DNA of 64,000 bases from Flavobacterium gelatinilyticum (GCF_027111295.1 NZ_CP114287.1:3596001-3660000), one strand, 5' to 3'; counted from the stretch's first letter, positions 18,167-26,523 are shown. Notes: generated from the letters alone by a model not told the origin. A program made the numbers and translations.

Positions 18167-18361
18167 GTTTTAGCCTTCAATTTTAAATAACGAGTCTTTT
18201 CCTGTAAATTTTTCGTTACCGATTAGTTTTATTTGTTAATTTTTAATAATATTGTTGCCGTTTTAAAAGAATTGGTCTAAATAAAGCAATTTTTTTAAAC
18301 GGGGAGAAACCGAAAATCCTTTTAAAGAGTAGGTATTTTAACAAATTTAATTTTAACGATT

Positions 18362-18736
18362 ATGATTGAATGGTACAAAAAAGTAGTTTTTCAAAACTAT
18401 GCGAATTTTAATGGAAGAGCCAGAAGAAAAGAATATTGGATGTTTGTTTTGGTTAATATGATCATTAGCATTCCTTTAAATTATATCCTTCCTTTGGCAG
18501 TAACTCCTTCACTTGCTTTTCTTGGAACAATTTACAGTTTAGCAGTATTAGTACCTTCTATCGCTGTTGGTGTACGAAGAATGCATGATGTGGGTAAAAG
18601 CGGATGGTTTATTCTAATTCCTATCTACAACTTAATATTAGCTTGTACAGAAGGAGAAAGAGGAGCAAATGCTTATGGTCCGGATCCTAAAAATGAGTTT
18701 GAAGAAATGAACGAAATTGGTAAAGCTGAATTATAA
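18362..18736 (+). CDS. DUF805 membrane protein
   Basis: The 124-residue protein has the DUF805 hallmarks: FNGRARRKEYWMF near the N-terminus, three to four transmembrane helices, VRRMHDVGKSGW before the last helix, and a C-terminal NAYGPDPKNEF. Members are inner-membrane proteins of unknown function. It is 11 nt upstream of a TM2-domain gene and likely co-transcribed with it. The 195 bp before it are AT-rich, without an obvious TAnnTTTG element. Confidence 0.88.
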   Translation: MIEWYKKVVFQNYANFNGRARRKEYWMFVLVNMIISIPLNYILPLAVTPSLAFLGTIYSLAVLVPSIAVGVRRMHDVGKSGWFILIPIYNLILACTEGERGANAYGPDPKNEFEEMNEIGKAEL

Positions 18737-18747
18737 TCTTTATTAAA

Positions 18748-19026
18748 ATGGAAACTACAAAACAAGAAAGCTGGAATACACCATCTCAGCCATCACAAGA
18801 AAATAAAAAAGTACTTGCAGGAGTACTTGGAATCTTATTCGGAGGATTTGGAGTGCACAAATTTGTATTAGGATACACACAGGAAGGAATTATTCAGTTA
18901 GTTATTTCTGTTGTTACCTGCGGAATAGGAAGTTTCATAGGTCTTATTGAAGGAATTATTTACCTGACAAAATCAGATGAAGAATTCTATCAGACTTACC
19001 AGGTAGGTAAAAAAGGCTGGTTCTAA
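18748..19026 (+). CDS. TM2 domain protein
   Basis: This 92-residue protein has a polar Gln/Ser-rich N-terminus and two hydrophobic helices separated by a short turn, with the TM2 motif KVLAGVLGILFGGFGVHKF, LGYTQEGIIQL and IGLIEGIIYL. TM2 domains are small membrane units of unknown function. It is one of two tandem paralogues: the gene at 19121 shares the core and the identical YLTKSDE(E/D)FYQTYQVG ending. Confidence 0.88.
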   Translation: METTKQESWNTPSQPSQENKKVLAGVLGILFGGFGVHKFVLGYTQEGIIQLVISVVTCGIGSFIGLIEGIIYLTKSDEEFYQTYQVGKKGWF

Positions 19027-19034
19027 AAAACGTA

Positions 19035-19067
19035 TAAATCCCATTTGTTATTCAAATGGGATTTTTT
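19035..19067 (+). terminator. Hairpin terminator between the two TM2 genes
   Basis: AAATCCCATTTG pairs with CAAATGGGATTT around a short loop and is followed by a T run. It should end the DUF805-TM2 transcript. Confidence 0.8.
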
Positions 19068-19120
19068 GATTATACATACATACAGATTTTAAACTATTAC
19101 TAATTTTTAAAGGAAAAGCT

Positions 19121-19381
19121 ATGAGTGCAGAATCAGAATTTGGAAGTTCAAAACCAGAAAACAAAAAAGTGACAGCCGGAATTCTTGCCATCCTGTTAGG
19201 AGGATTTGGAGTTCATAAGTTTTATTTAGGATACAGCAAAGAAGGTATTATTCAGCTTATTCTGGGGCTTTTGTGCGGAGTAGGTGCTGTTATCGCCCTG
19301 ATCGAAGGAATCATCTATCTGACTAAATCAGATGAAGATTTTTATCAAACATATCAGGTTGGCCAGAAAGGCTGGTTCTAA
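19121..19381 (+). CDS. TM2 domain protein (second tandem copy)
   Basis: The 86-residue paralogue of the preceding gene has KVTAGILAILLGGFGVHKF, LGYSKEGIIQLILG and the same C-terminal YQTYQVGQKGWF. It has two predicted transmembrane helices, a short polar N-terminus and no signal peptide. The tandem arrangement points to a local duplication. A terminator separates it from the first copy and another follows it, so it is probably expressed on its own. Confidence 0.88.
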   Translation: MSAESEFGSSKPENKKVTAGILAILLGGFGVHKFYLGYSKEGIIQLILGLLCGVGAVIALIEGIIYLTKSDEDFYQTYQVGQKGWF

Positions 19382-19417
19382 TGTAGGAATCAAATTAGGT
19401 TTAAAAAAAATTGTAAT

Positions 19418-19457
19418 GAAAAAGTCCCGCTTGTTCTTCATGCGGGATTTTGTTTTT
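19418..19457 (+). terminator. Hairpin terminator after the second TM2 gene
   Basis: TCCCGC at 19425-19430 pairs with GCGGGA at 19442-19447, flanked by A-rich and T-rich runs. The remaining gap to 19616 shows no other feature. Confidence 0.75.
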
Positions 19458-19616
19458 TAAGATTAATACCAGTAAAAATTAGGTAAAGCTAAGGAGAGAA
19501 AAAGTAAAAGTTAATAGAATTTTGTTTTTAAAATCGGATTTTATCCCGAATTTAGTAAAAGAATTAACAGTACTTCGAAATAGCTAACGATTTCAGATGT
19601 GCAAAAAATATGATTT

Positions 19617-20717
19617 GTGGGATTTTTTAAAAGTAACAAAAGTAAAATTGAAGAGCCAAAGGTTCTTTTAACAGTAAGAAGCCATAGCTGTCCGATTACT
19701 GCATTCGTAGAACAGGATAACAGAACAGCATATTTCTATCTCCAGGGAGACCATGAAGATTTTGGTGTCAAAAGCTGCTGGATTAGAAATCTTTCCGAAG
19801 CACCGCAGGAAATAGAAGAAAAATTGATGGAGCAAGGTGTCGCGCCTATGTTAACCAGAGAGTTTTGTAAATTTCCGGAAGGACAGGAAGCTCTTAATGA
19901 AGATAATCTTGAAATTATCTGGCTGGAAGAAGGCGATGGAGCTGCATTGCTGGAAAACGGAGAAATCTTGTGTGTAATACCGAGCTGGAGTGGTAGCGAA
20001 GGTTTTCACGGATATGCCCGCGATTGTATTGGAACAGGTTATTTTGCATGGGAACTTTCGGAAGAAAATGAAATGCGTAAGCGTGTTGCTGATACTGCCG
20101 CATTTTTTGAAGCATGGACTAAAGAACCGAATCCTTTTGGATTGCAGCAGCCAGAAATTTTAAATTATTATGACGAAATATTCGGGCAAAGCGATAAGTA
20201 CTTCGCAATCGATGAACCAGACGGTATTCCAAAAGGTTTATATGTGCTTGAAGGAAGCGAAAAATGCGTCTTTGCAACTGTGGCAGTATCCTTGCGTCCG
20301 CAGCCAAAAGTAGAAATGTATTATGAAAATCCTGCTCAGGCTAATCGAATTGAACTTGGGACTATTTTAAAATCAGGATTAACAAATGAACAGGTAAACA
20401 ATGTTGCGAGTCTTATAAGCGGGATTACAGCAATTCCCTGGGAGTATATTACTTTTTTGGCAGAAGGGCATACGGTAGAATTTCAAACTAATATTAGCGA
20501 GAAATATAAATATGCAGTTCTAACAAGTAAATTAAAAGTGCTGCCAAAAATGAGCCTGACTGGTTTTAATAATACAAATGTCTGCTTTCTATGGATTGTT
20601 CCTGTTTCAGAAAGAGAATGGGAAGTCATGAAAGAATCCGGTTCGCAGGCTATTCTGGGTAAATTAGACGATATAGGAGAAGAAATCTTCAATTTGGACA
20701 GGGAAGAAGTTGTTTAA
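19617..20717 (+). CDS. Suppressor-of-fused (SUFU)-type domain protein
   Basis: This 366-residue protein most resembles bacterial SUFU-domain proteins: an N-terminal region with LLENGEILCVIPSWSG, and a C-terminal domain ending FLWIVPVSEREWEVMKESG, the usual end of the fold. Bacterial members often occur near polymorphic-toxin immunity genes, but no toxin gene adjoins here. It starts with GTG at 19617: the in-frame codon two positions upstream is a stop, and an ATG at 19610 is in a frame that stops after six codons. No signal peptide or transmembrane segment is seen, so it is cytoplasmic. Confidence 0.55.
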   Translation: MGFFKSNKSKIEEPKVLLTVRSHSCPITAFVEQDNRTAYFYLQGDHEDFGVKSCWIRNLSEAPQEIEEKLMEQGVAPMLTREFCKFPEGQEALNEDNLEIIWLEEGDGAALLENGEILCVIPSWSGSEGFHGYARDCIGTGYFAWELSEENEMRKRVADTAAFFEAWTKEPNPFGLQQPEILNYYDEIFGQSDKYFAIDEPDGIPKGLYVLEGSEKCVFATVAVSLRPQPKVEMYYENPAQANRIELGTILKSGLTNEQVNNVASLISGITAIPWEYITFLAEGHTVEFQTNISEKYKYAVLTSKLKVLPKMSLTGFNNTNVCFLWIVPVSEREWEVMKESGSQAILGKLDDIGEEIFNLDREEVV

Positions 20718-20753
20718 AAAAAGCAAGCTAAAACAAGCTGGTTTCGAACATAA

Positions 20754-20787
20754 AAAAAACTCATAAGTTTTAAGCTTATGAGTTTTT
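20754..20787. terminator. Bidirectional terminator between the SUFU and acyltransferase genes
   Basis: AAAACTCATAAG and CTTATGAGTTTT form a perfect stem with A/T runs on both sides. It lies between convergent genes. Confidence 0.85.
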
Positions 20788-20811
20788 GATTTTATATAGA
20801 AACGGAGATTG

Positions 20812-22614
20812 TTAATCTTCTTTTTCAGAAAGTTTTCTTTCCAGTTCAATCTGAAATTCTTCAATAACCGGTTTCATAGTGCTTTCCGGAATATCGGCTA
20901 TTCTAATGTACATCAAACCGTCGATTGCATTGTTGAATAGCGGGTCAACATTAAAAGCAACTACACGCGCATTCTGTTTGATGTATTTCTTAATTAAAAC
21001 CGGAAGGCGTAAGTTTCCTGGTTCCAGTTCGTCGATGATTTTGTCAAACTTGTTTAAATCAGATTCGGCTTCATCAAAAATAAAGTCTTTATCAGCATCT
21101 TTCAGTTTTACTTTATATGCTTTTTTTGGATGAATGTACTGTGCAATATACGGATCGTAATAGTTTGATTTCATAAACTCAATCATCAATGATTTAGAGA
21201 AATCAGAGAACTGGTTACTGATACTTACACCGCCTACCAGATATTTATGCTCAGGATGGCGTAAAGTAGTATGAATAATCCCTTTCCATAACAAAAATAA
21301 CGGCATTGGTTTTTGCTGATATTCACGAGTGATAAAAGCTCGTCCCATTTCGATAGATTTGTGCATCATATCGTGAAGTTCCGGTTCAAATCTGAATAAA
21401 TCTGTCAGATAAAAACCTTCAATGCCATATTTCGGATAAATCTCAGAACCTAACCCCATACGGTAAGCTCCGGCGATTCTTTTGGTTTCATCATCCCATA
21501 AAAACATGTGGTGATAATATTGGTCGTATTCGTCTATATCAATAGATTCATTGGTTCCTTCGCCCACTTCACGGAAAGTAATTTCGCGAAGGCGCCCGAT
21601 TTCATGAAGGATATTCGGAATTGATTTTGCTCTGGCAAAGAAAACTTCATAATTTTTACTCTGAAGGAATCTGCAGTCGCTGTTTCGTAACGCCTGAACT
21701 TCATCAATCATTTTTGATTCGTTTGCCGGTGTAACGATTTTTTTTGGTGTTTTTGTAATTTTAAGACTTGCCGTATCAATCAGTTTTGTGTCTTTTTCAA
21801 ACGGATTGGCCAGCATATAGGTTTTTCTTCGTAAGAATTCTGAGTATTCTTCAAACGATTCGATTTCGTTTTGCTCACTTACAGAAATTGGTTTTCCAAT
21901 ACGAACTTTAATAACACGGTCTTTCTGTGTAAGCAGTTCAGAAGGCAGTTTTGCTGTACGCAGTGTATCATCTATTTTAGAAAGCCAGTAAAAAAGTTTA
22001 CTGTTCTTGGCATGAAAATAAATAGGCACAACCGGTACTTTGGCTTTTCGGATCAGTTTAATGGCACCTTCTTCCCAAGGTTTGTCTACTACTAATTTTC
22101 CGTCTTTATAAGTAGAAACTTCACCGGCAGGGAAAATTCCCAACGGTTTTCCATCGCTCAAATGACGAAGCGTTTCTTTAATTCCCACCACGCTTGATTT
22201 GGCATCCTTATGATTTTCAAAAGGATTAACCGGCATGATGTATTTTTTAAGCGGCACGATTCTGTGCAGTAAAAAATTAGCAATGATTTTGAAATTCGGC
22301 TCTCTTTCAAGCATTAATTTCAATAATAAAATCCCATCAATTCCCCCAAGCGGGTGATTTGAAATGGTAATGTAAGCGCCATCTTTAGGCAGACGTTTTA
22401 AATCTTCTTCCGGAATTTCAAATTTGATTTCCATCTCATCCAAAATTCCATTCAAAAACGCAACATCTTCCAGATGTTTATTATGATCGTAAATTTTATT
22501 AAGGGTAGAGATCTTAAGGACCTTCATAAGAATCCAGCCGGAAAATGTACCGAAAACTCCGTACTTCTCAACATTTATTGCTTTTGCAACTTCTTTCGCG
22601 GTAACTAAACCCAT
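20812..22614 (-). CDS. olsF: OlsF-like bifunctional acyltransferase (ornithine lipid synthesis)
   Basis: The 600-residue protein fuses two acyltransferase domains. The N-terminal half (residues 75-290) is PlsC/OlsA-like, with NHPLGGIDG (His87 and Asp93; five residues between them, where HX4D is classical) and GIFPAGEVSTYKDG. The C-terminal half (about 310-530) is a GNAT-like OlsB-type domain with GRLREITFREVGEGTN and RIAGAYRMGLGSE. This order matches OlsF of Serratia and Flavobacterium johnsoniae, which N-acylates ornithine and then O-acylates it, giving a membrane ornithine lipid. The alternative is a hemolysin-like acyltransferase with a different acceptor. A promoter (CAAAGATA on the plus strand) lies 31 nt upstream. 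Confidence 0.75.
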   Translation of the reverse strand: MGLVTAKEVAKAINVEKYGVFGTFSGWILMKVLKISTLNKIYDHNKHLEDVAFLNGILDEMEIKFEIPEEDLKRLPKDGAYITISNHPLGGIDGILLLKLMLEREPNFKIIANFLLHRIVPLKKYIMPVNPFENHKDAKSSVVGIKETLRHLSDGKPLGIFPAGEVSTYKDGKLVVDKPWEEGAIKLIRKAKVPVVPIYFHAKNSKLFYWLSKIDDTLRTAKLPSELLTQKDRVIKVRIGKPISVSEQNEIESFEEYSEFLRRKTYMLANPFEKDTKLIDTASLKITKTPKKIVTPANESKMIDEVQALRNSDCRFLQSKNYEVFFARAKSIPNILHEIGRLREITFREVGEGTNESIDIDEYDQYYHHMFLWDDETKRIAGAYRMGLGSEIYPKYGIEGFYLTDLFRFEPELHDMMHKSIEMGRAFITREYQQKPMPLFLLWKGIIHTTLRHPEHKYLVGGVSISNQFSDFSKSLMIEFMKSNYYDPYIAQYIHPKKAYKVKLKDADKDFIFDEAESDLNKFDKIIDELEPGNLRLPVLIKKYIKQNARVVAFNVDPLFNNAIDGLMYIRIADIPESTMKPVIEEFQIELERKLSEKED

Positions 22615-22644
22615 GTACTATTTTTAATTTATTAGAGCAGCGAA

Positions 22645-22652
22645 CAAAGATA
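22645..22652 (-). promoter_or_regulatory. TAnnTTTG -7 element for the olsF-like gene
   Basis: The minus strand reads TATCTTTG, 31 nt upstream of the ATG. Confidence 0.6.
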
Positions 22653-22704
22653 ACAAAAAACTCTACTTTTCGTAGATTCAATCATAAACTTTCCACTTTT
22701 TTAT

Positions 22705-22712
22705 TACATTTG
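22705..22712 (+). promoter_or_regulatory. TAnnTTTG -7 element for xth
   Basis: TACATTTG lies 23 nt before the exonuclease ATG. With the element at 22645-22652 it makes a divergent promoter pair about 50 bp apart. Confidence 0.6.
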
Positions 22713-22734
22713 GAATCCTAAAAAAATTACCCAA

Positions 22735-23496
22735 ATGAAAATTATTTCTTATAATGTAAACGGAATTCGTGCTGCAATTACTAAAGGTTTTATCGAATGG
22801 CTGGAGGCGGCAAGCCCTGATGTGATATGTCTTCAGGAGATTAAAGCCACTCAGGATCAAATTCCTGTAGAAGATATTAAGGCAGCGGGCTACCCATATC
22901 AGTATTACTATCCGGCTACAAAAAAAGGATACAGCGGGGTTGCCATATTATCTAAAATTGAACCTAAAACGGTAGTATACGGAACCGGAATTCACCATAT
23001 GGATTTTGAAGGAAGAAACCTTAGAGTCGATTTTGAAGATGTTTCGGTAATGAGTTTATACCTTCCTTCTGGGACCAATATCGAAAGATTAGACCATAAA
23101 TTTATGTTTATGGACGATTTTCAGAACTACATTAATGAATTAAAAATAGCGATTCCCAACCTTATCATCTGCGGCGATTATAATATTTGTCATGAAGCAA
23201 TTGATATTCACGATCCGGTTCGCAACAAAACCGTTTCGGGATTTTTACCTGCTGAACGTGCCTGGCTTGATGCTTTTATGAAATCAGGATTTATCGACAG
23301 TTTCCGTCATTTCAATAAAGATCCCCATCATTATTCGTGGTGGAGTTATCGCGCCGGAGCAAGAGGAAACAATAAAGGCTGGCGTATCGATTATAATCTG
23401 GTAAGTAATGTAATGGAGCATCGTTTAAAGCGTGCAGTTATTCTTCCGGATGCCGTTCATTCAGACCATTGTCCGGTTTTAGTCGAAATCGAATAA
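22735..23496 (+). CDS. xth: Exodeoxyribonuclease III (AP endonuclease)
   Basis: The 253-residue enzyme is of the ExoIII/endonuclease-exonuclease-phosphatase family. It cleaves abasic sites in base excision repair and degrades duplex DNA from 3' ends. Motifs in order are MKIISYNVNGIRAA (metal-binding Asn), DVICLQEIKA (metal-binding Glu), ICGDYNICHEAIDIH, WWSYRAGARGNNKGWRIDYN and the final VHSDHCPV (catalytic Asp-His). Length and spacing are normal. It is cytoplasmic and apparently monocistronic. Confidence 0.95.
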   Translation: MKIISYNVNGIRAAITKGFIEWLEAASPDVICLQEIKATQDQIPVEDIKAAGYPYQYYYPATKKGYSGVAILSKIEPKTVVYGTGIHHMDFEGRNLRVDFEDVSVMSLYLPSGTNIERLDHKFMFMDDFQNYINELKIAIPNLIICGDYNICHEAIDIHDPVRNKTVSGFLPAERAWLDAFMKSGFIDSFRHFNKDPHHYSWWSYRAGARGNNKGWRIDYNLVSNVMEHRLKRAVILPDAVHSDHCPVLVEIE

Positions 23497-23635
23497 AGTT
23501 TGGTATTGTTCTTGTTGAAGGAAATGCTGTTTGAATTTTTAGAATTCAGATTTCTGGAATTTTAGATTTTAGTCATCAGGATTGGAATTTTGAATAATTG
23601 AATTATTAATACGCCCCTTATAAAACCCAAAAGAA

Positions 23636-24580
23636 ATGATTAAAAAAGCCTCTATCGGATTAGTAGTTTTAGCATTGTCTGCAACTTCATGTGTATCCAA
23701 AAAGATTTACAATGATCTTGAAACAAAGTATTCAGATCTAAAAAAAGAAAACCGCTCAATTGCAGACGAAAATGCTGATTTGAAAAAAGCGAAAAACCAA
23801 TTAGAGTTAGATCGTGATAAATTAACAAAAGACCTTGCGAGTACAAAAGACGATTTAGCAAAACAAAAAGCCGATCTTGCCGCAGAGCAGAAAAAATACA
23901 AAGTATTACAGGATTCTTATAATGCATTAGAGAAAAACAGCAACGATGCATTAGAGAAAAACATGGCTAAAAACCGTGAATTGCTGGCACAGTTAGAAGC
24001 AAAAGGAAAAGCTCTTGCCGATGAACAAGCCCGTTTAGACAAAACTGCAGGCCGTTTGAAAGAACTTGAAGATATGATTGCGGCTAAAGAAGAAGCAATG
24101 CGAAAACTGAAAGAAACGTTATCTAAAGCCTTAACAGGTTTTGAAGGCAAAGGTTTAACAGTTGAACACAAAAACGGAAAAGTATATGTTTCTATGGAGA
24201 ACAAATTACTTTTTAACTCAGGAAGCTGGGCTGTTGGTTCAGAAGGAAGAAGAGCCGTTGTAGAACTTGGAAAAGTTTTAGGTGATAATCCGGATCTTTC
24301 TGTTCTTATCGAAGGTCATACAGATGATGATCCATATGCAGGTTCAGGTCCTATTGCCAACAACTGGGATTTATCGACTAAAAGAGCAACTGCAATTGTG
24401 GCTATTTTAATTGAAAACAGTAAAATTGACAAACAAAAATTAACAGCAGCAGGAAGAAGCGAATTCTCTCCTTTGGCAAGTAACGCAACTCCAGAAGGAA
24501 AAGCCAAAAACCGAAGAATCGAAATTATCTTAACTCCAAGATTGGATGAGATTGCTGAGATGTTGAATAGCATAAACTAA
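23636..24580 (+). CDS. OmpA-family lipoprotein with long coiled coil
   Basis: The 314-residue protein has a lipoprotein signal peptide (VVLALSATSCVSKK, lipobox ATSC), then a long coiled coil (about residues 25-165, repeated ADLKKAKNQLELDRDKL type heptads), then an OmpA C-terminal peptidoglycan-binding domain (VLIEGHTDDDPY, RATAIVAILIENSKID, GKAKNRRIEIILTP). It would be anchored in the outer membrane and tether it to peptidoglycan across the periplasm. Its stop codon lies inside the first copy of the 62-bp terminator repeat. Reverse-strand frames within the coiled coil are shadows. Confidence 0.9.
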   Translation: MIKKASIGLVVLALSATSCVSKKIYNDLETKYSDLKKENRSIADENADLKKAKNQLELDRDKLTKDLASTKDDLAKQKADLAAEQKKYKVLQDSYNALEKNSNDALEKNMAKNRELLAQLEAKGKALADEQARLDKTAGRLKELEDMIAAKEEAMRKLKETLSKALTGFEGKGLTVEHKNGKVYVSMENKLLFNSGSWAVGSEGRRAVVELGKVLGDNPDLSVLIEGHTDDDPYAGSGPIANNWDLSTKRATAIVAILIENSKIDKQKLTAAGRSEFSPLASNATPEGKAKNRRIEIILTPRLDEIAEMLNSIN

Positions 24581-24636
24581 GGGACAAAGGTTCTAAGGTG
24601 CAAAGGCTCAAAGGTTTTTACTTTTGAGCCTTTTTT
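24575..24636 (+). repeat. 62-bp direct repeat containing a terminator, copy 1
   Basis: Positions 24575-24636 are identical to 25284-25345. The repeat starts with AACTAAGGG, overlaps the stop codon of the OmpA-like gene, and contains the hairpin AAAGGCTCAAA...TTTTGAGCCTT followed by T residues. This is a rho-independent terminator for the OmpA-like gene. Confidence 0.9.
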
Positions 24637-24718
24637 TTAATTTCAATTCTCAAGTTCCAAATTCCAATTTTGAAAGTACTTGGAATTTTGGATTTTATTA
24701 TTGGAATTTAAAATTTTG

Positions 24719-24726
24719 TAACTTTG
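24719..24726 (+). promoter_or_regulatory. TAnnTTTG -7 element for the toxin-antitoxin pair
   Basis: TAACTTTG lies 20 nt before the antitoxin ATG at 24747. It supports that start over an in-frame ATG at 24624, which lies inside the terminator repeat. The DNA between (24640-24715) is made of TTCCAAATTCCAA-type repeats. Confidence 0.6.
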
Positions 24727-24746
24727 GTTTCTATAAATTAAAAATT

Positions 24747-24998
24747 ATGGGACTTCCAGAATTAAAAGAGAAAATAAAAAATCAATTAGATTTAGCTGAT
24801 GAAAGAGTTCTTCGAATTGTTTCTTCCGTATTTGATAATTATTTAAATGAAGTAGTTTCGTATGATGCGAAAGGAAATCCTGTGACATTAACTAATTATC
24901 ATAACAAAGTAGAAGAAGGTTTAGACGATATTAAATACAATCGAATAATTTCAAGTGAAGATTTGTCGAGAGAAATGAAAGATTGGGATAATGAATAA
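24747..24998 (+). CDS. Antitoxin of a ParE/RelE-type module
   Basis: The 83-residue acidic helical protein lies directly upstream of a RelE/ParE-type toxin and overlaps it by 8 nt. The C-terminal half (YNRIISSEDLSREMKDWDNE) is acidic and probably unfolded when free, as expected for the toxin-neutralising tail. The N-terminal half (LPELKEKIKNQLDLADERVLRIV) would form the dimer/DNA-binding part. I infer the role mainly from position and size; the family is not a classical one I can name with certainty. Confidence 0.7.
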   Translation: MGLPELKEKIKNQLDLADERVLRIVSSVFDNYLNEVVSYDAKGNPVTLTNYHNKVEEGLDDIKYNRIISSEDLSREMKDWDNE

Positions 24999-25284
24999 AC
25001 TAACAGTTTTTTGGACAGAAAATGCAAAATTGGATTTGAAGGAAATTTATTTTGAGCTTAAAAATAAATATTCGAAAGAAACCGCTTTAAAAGTTAGAGA
25101 TGAATTGTTTAATAGTGCAAATAATATCGTTTTTGCTGAACAATTTCAGCTTGATGAATATAGAATTGATTGTCGTCGAATTGTGGTAAGAAATTTTAAA
25201 ATTCTATATCAAATCAAAGATGATTCTGTTTTCATTGTTAGGATTTTTAATACGTTTCAAAATCCATTAAAAAGCTTAAAATGA
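24991..25284 (+). CDS. ParE/RelE-family toxin
   Basis: The 97-residue basic protein has the RelE/ParE fold pattern: FWTENAKLDLKEIYFEL at the N-terminus, a helix pair, then YRIDCRRIVVRNFKILYQI and SVFIVRIFNTFQNP. ParE proteins poison DNA gyrase and RelE proteins cut mRNA on ribosomes; which applies here cannot be read from the sequence. It is translated from an ATG overlapping the antitoxin stop. The stop codon touches copy 2 of the terminator repeat. The pair looks inserted as one unit behind the OmpA-like gene. Confidence 0.82.
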   Translation: MNKLTVFWTENAKLDLKEIYFELKNKYSKETALKVRDELFNSANNIVFAEQFQLDEYRIDCRRIVVRNFKILYQIKDDSVFIVRIFNTFQNPLKSLK

Positions 25285-25345
25285 ACTAAGGGACAAAGGT
25301 TCTAAGGTGCAAAGGCTCAAAGGTTTTTACTTTTGAGCCTTTTTT
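25284..25345 (+). repeat. 62-bp direct repeat containing a terminator, copy 2
   Basis: This copy is identical to 24575-24636, 709 bp away. It starts at the last base of the toxin stop codon and supplies the terminator for the toxin-antitoxin operon. Confidence 0.9.
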
Positions 25346-25436
25346 ATTCTGCAAGGTTTGACAAACCTTGCAGAAGACGTAAAAATCTTGTACTTTTTTT
25401 AACCTTTCTCATTTTTCTATTTGAAAAATCACTTTG

Positions 25437-25444
25437 TACCTTTG
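25437..25444 (+). promoter_or_regulatory. TAnnTTTG -7 element for the aldo/keto reductase
   Basis: TACCTTTG lies 31 nt before the ATG at 25476. It overlaps the possible upstream start at 25434, so that start is rejected. Confidence 0.55.
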
Positions 25445-25475
25445 CCTCTTTGCAACTTTGAACCTAAAGAAAAAA

Positions 25476-26513
25476 ATGAAATACACTACATTACCTAATA
25501 CCGATATAAAAGTTAGTAAAATTTGTCTTGGAACGATGACTTTCGGGCAGCAGAATACAGAAGACGAAGGGCATGAACAAATGGATTATGCTCTTGATAG
25601 AGGAGTAAATTTCTTCGATACAGCCGAAATGTATTCAGTTCCTGCGAGCGAAGCAACTTACGGAAGTACAGAAAAAATTATAGGAACCTGGTTTAAGAAA
25701 TCAGGAAACAGAGATAAAGTTATTTTAGCTTCAAAAATTGCGGGCCCAAATCCGAATTTTGGATACATGCGCGAAAAACTGGATTTTTCTCCTGCAAGTA
25801 TTAAATATGCTGTTGAAAATAGTTTAAAAAGACTTCAGACTGATTATATCGATTTGTACCAAATGCATTGGCCGGAAAGAAAAACCAATAATTTTGGACA
25901 GCGCGCTTTTCATGGGCATGATGATGTTTGGGAAGATAATTTTAGAGAAATCTTAGAAACTTTCGACGGATTAATAAAAGAAGGGAAAATCAAGCACATT
26001 GGAGTTTCAAATGAAAATGCTTGGGGAATGATGCGCCTTTTAGAAGAAAGTAAATACAACAATCTGCCAAGAATCAAAACCGTTCAAAATCCGTATTCTT
26101 TATTGAACCGTTTGTTTGAAGTGAATTCTGCCGAAGTTTCAAAATACGAAAATGTTGGTTTGTTAGGATATTCGCCTTTAGCGTTTGGAGTTTTGACTGG
26201 AAAATTCTTAACTGGCGAAAGTCATCCGAAAGCCAGAGTAAACCTTTTTCCGCAATATAAACGTTACAATAGTGACCAATGTACCCAAGCTACAAAATTG
26301 TATCAGGAAATTGCTAAAAAACACGGTTTAACGCTAACGCAGCTAGCAATGGGATTTGTACTGCAGCAACCATTTTTGACAAGTTCTATTATTGGCGCAA
26401 CCACTTTGGAACAATTAAAAGAAAACATAGACACAATTGATGTGGTTCTTTCGAAACAAATTTTAGCCGAAATTGATGCGGTTCAGGCTATAATTCCTGA
26501 TCCGGCACCTTAA
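25476..26513 (+). CDS. Aldo/keto reductase (Tas-like)
   Basis: The 345-residue protein is an NADP(H)-dependent aldo/keto reductase of the Tas/YghZ branch. The catalytic tetrad is visible: Asp and Tyr in FFDTAEMYSVP, Lys in VILASKIAGP and His in LYQMHWPERKTNN. The cofactor-binding end includes GFVLQQPFLTSSIIGATTLE. The long insertion around WPERKTNNFGQRAFHGHDD is typical of Tas-type members. It is cytoplasmic and monocistronic between a promoter and two terminators. Substrate unknown. Confidence 0.9.
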   Translation: MKYTTLPNTDIKVSKICLGTMTFGQQNTEDEGHEQMDYALDRGVNFFDTAEMYSVPASEATYGSTEKIIGTWFKKSGNRDKVILASKIAGPNPNFGYMREKLDFSPASIKYAVENSLKRLQTDYIDLYQMHWPERKTNNFGQRAFHGHDDVWEDNFREILETFDGLIKEGKIKHIGVSNENAWGMMRLLEESKYNNLPRIKTVQNPYSLLNRLFEVNSAEVSKYENVGLLGYSPLAFGVLTGKFLTGESHPKARVNLFPQYKRYNSDQCTQATKLYQEIAKKHGLTLTQLAMGFVLQQPFLTSSIIGATTLEQLKENIDTIDVVLSKQILAEIDAVQAIIPDPAP

Positions 26514-26523
26514 AAAGTAAAAG

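Noticed and set aside
24575..25345. Transposon carrying the toxin-antitoxin pair
   Set aside because: No transposase or inverted ends are present; the flanks are direct repeats of a terminator.
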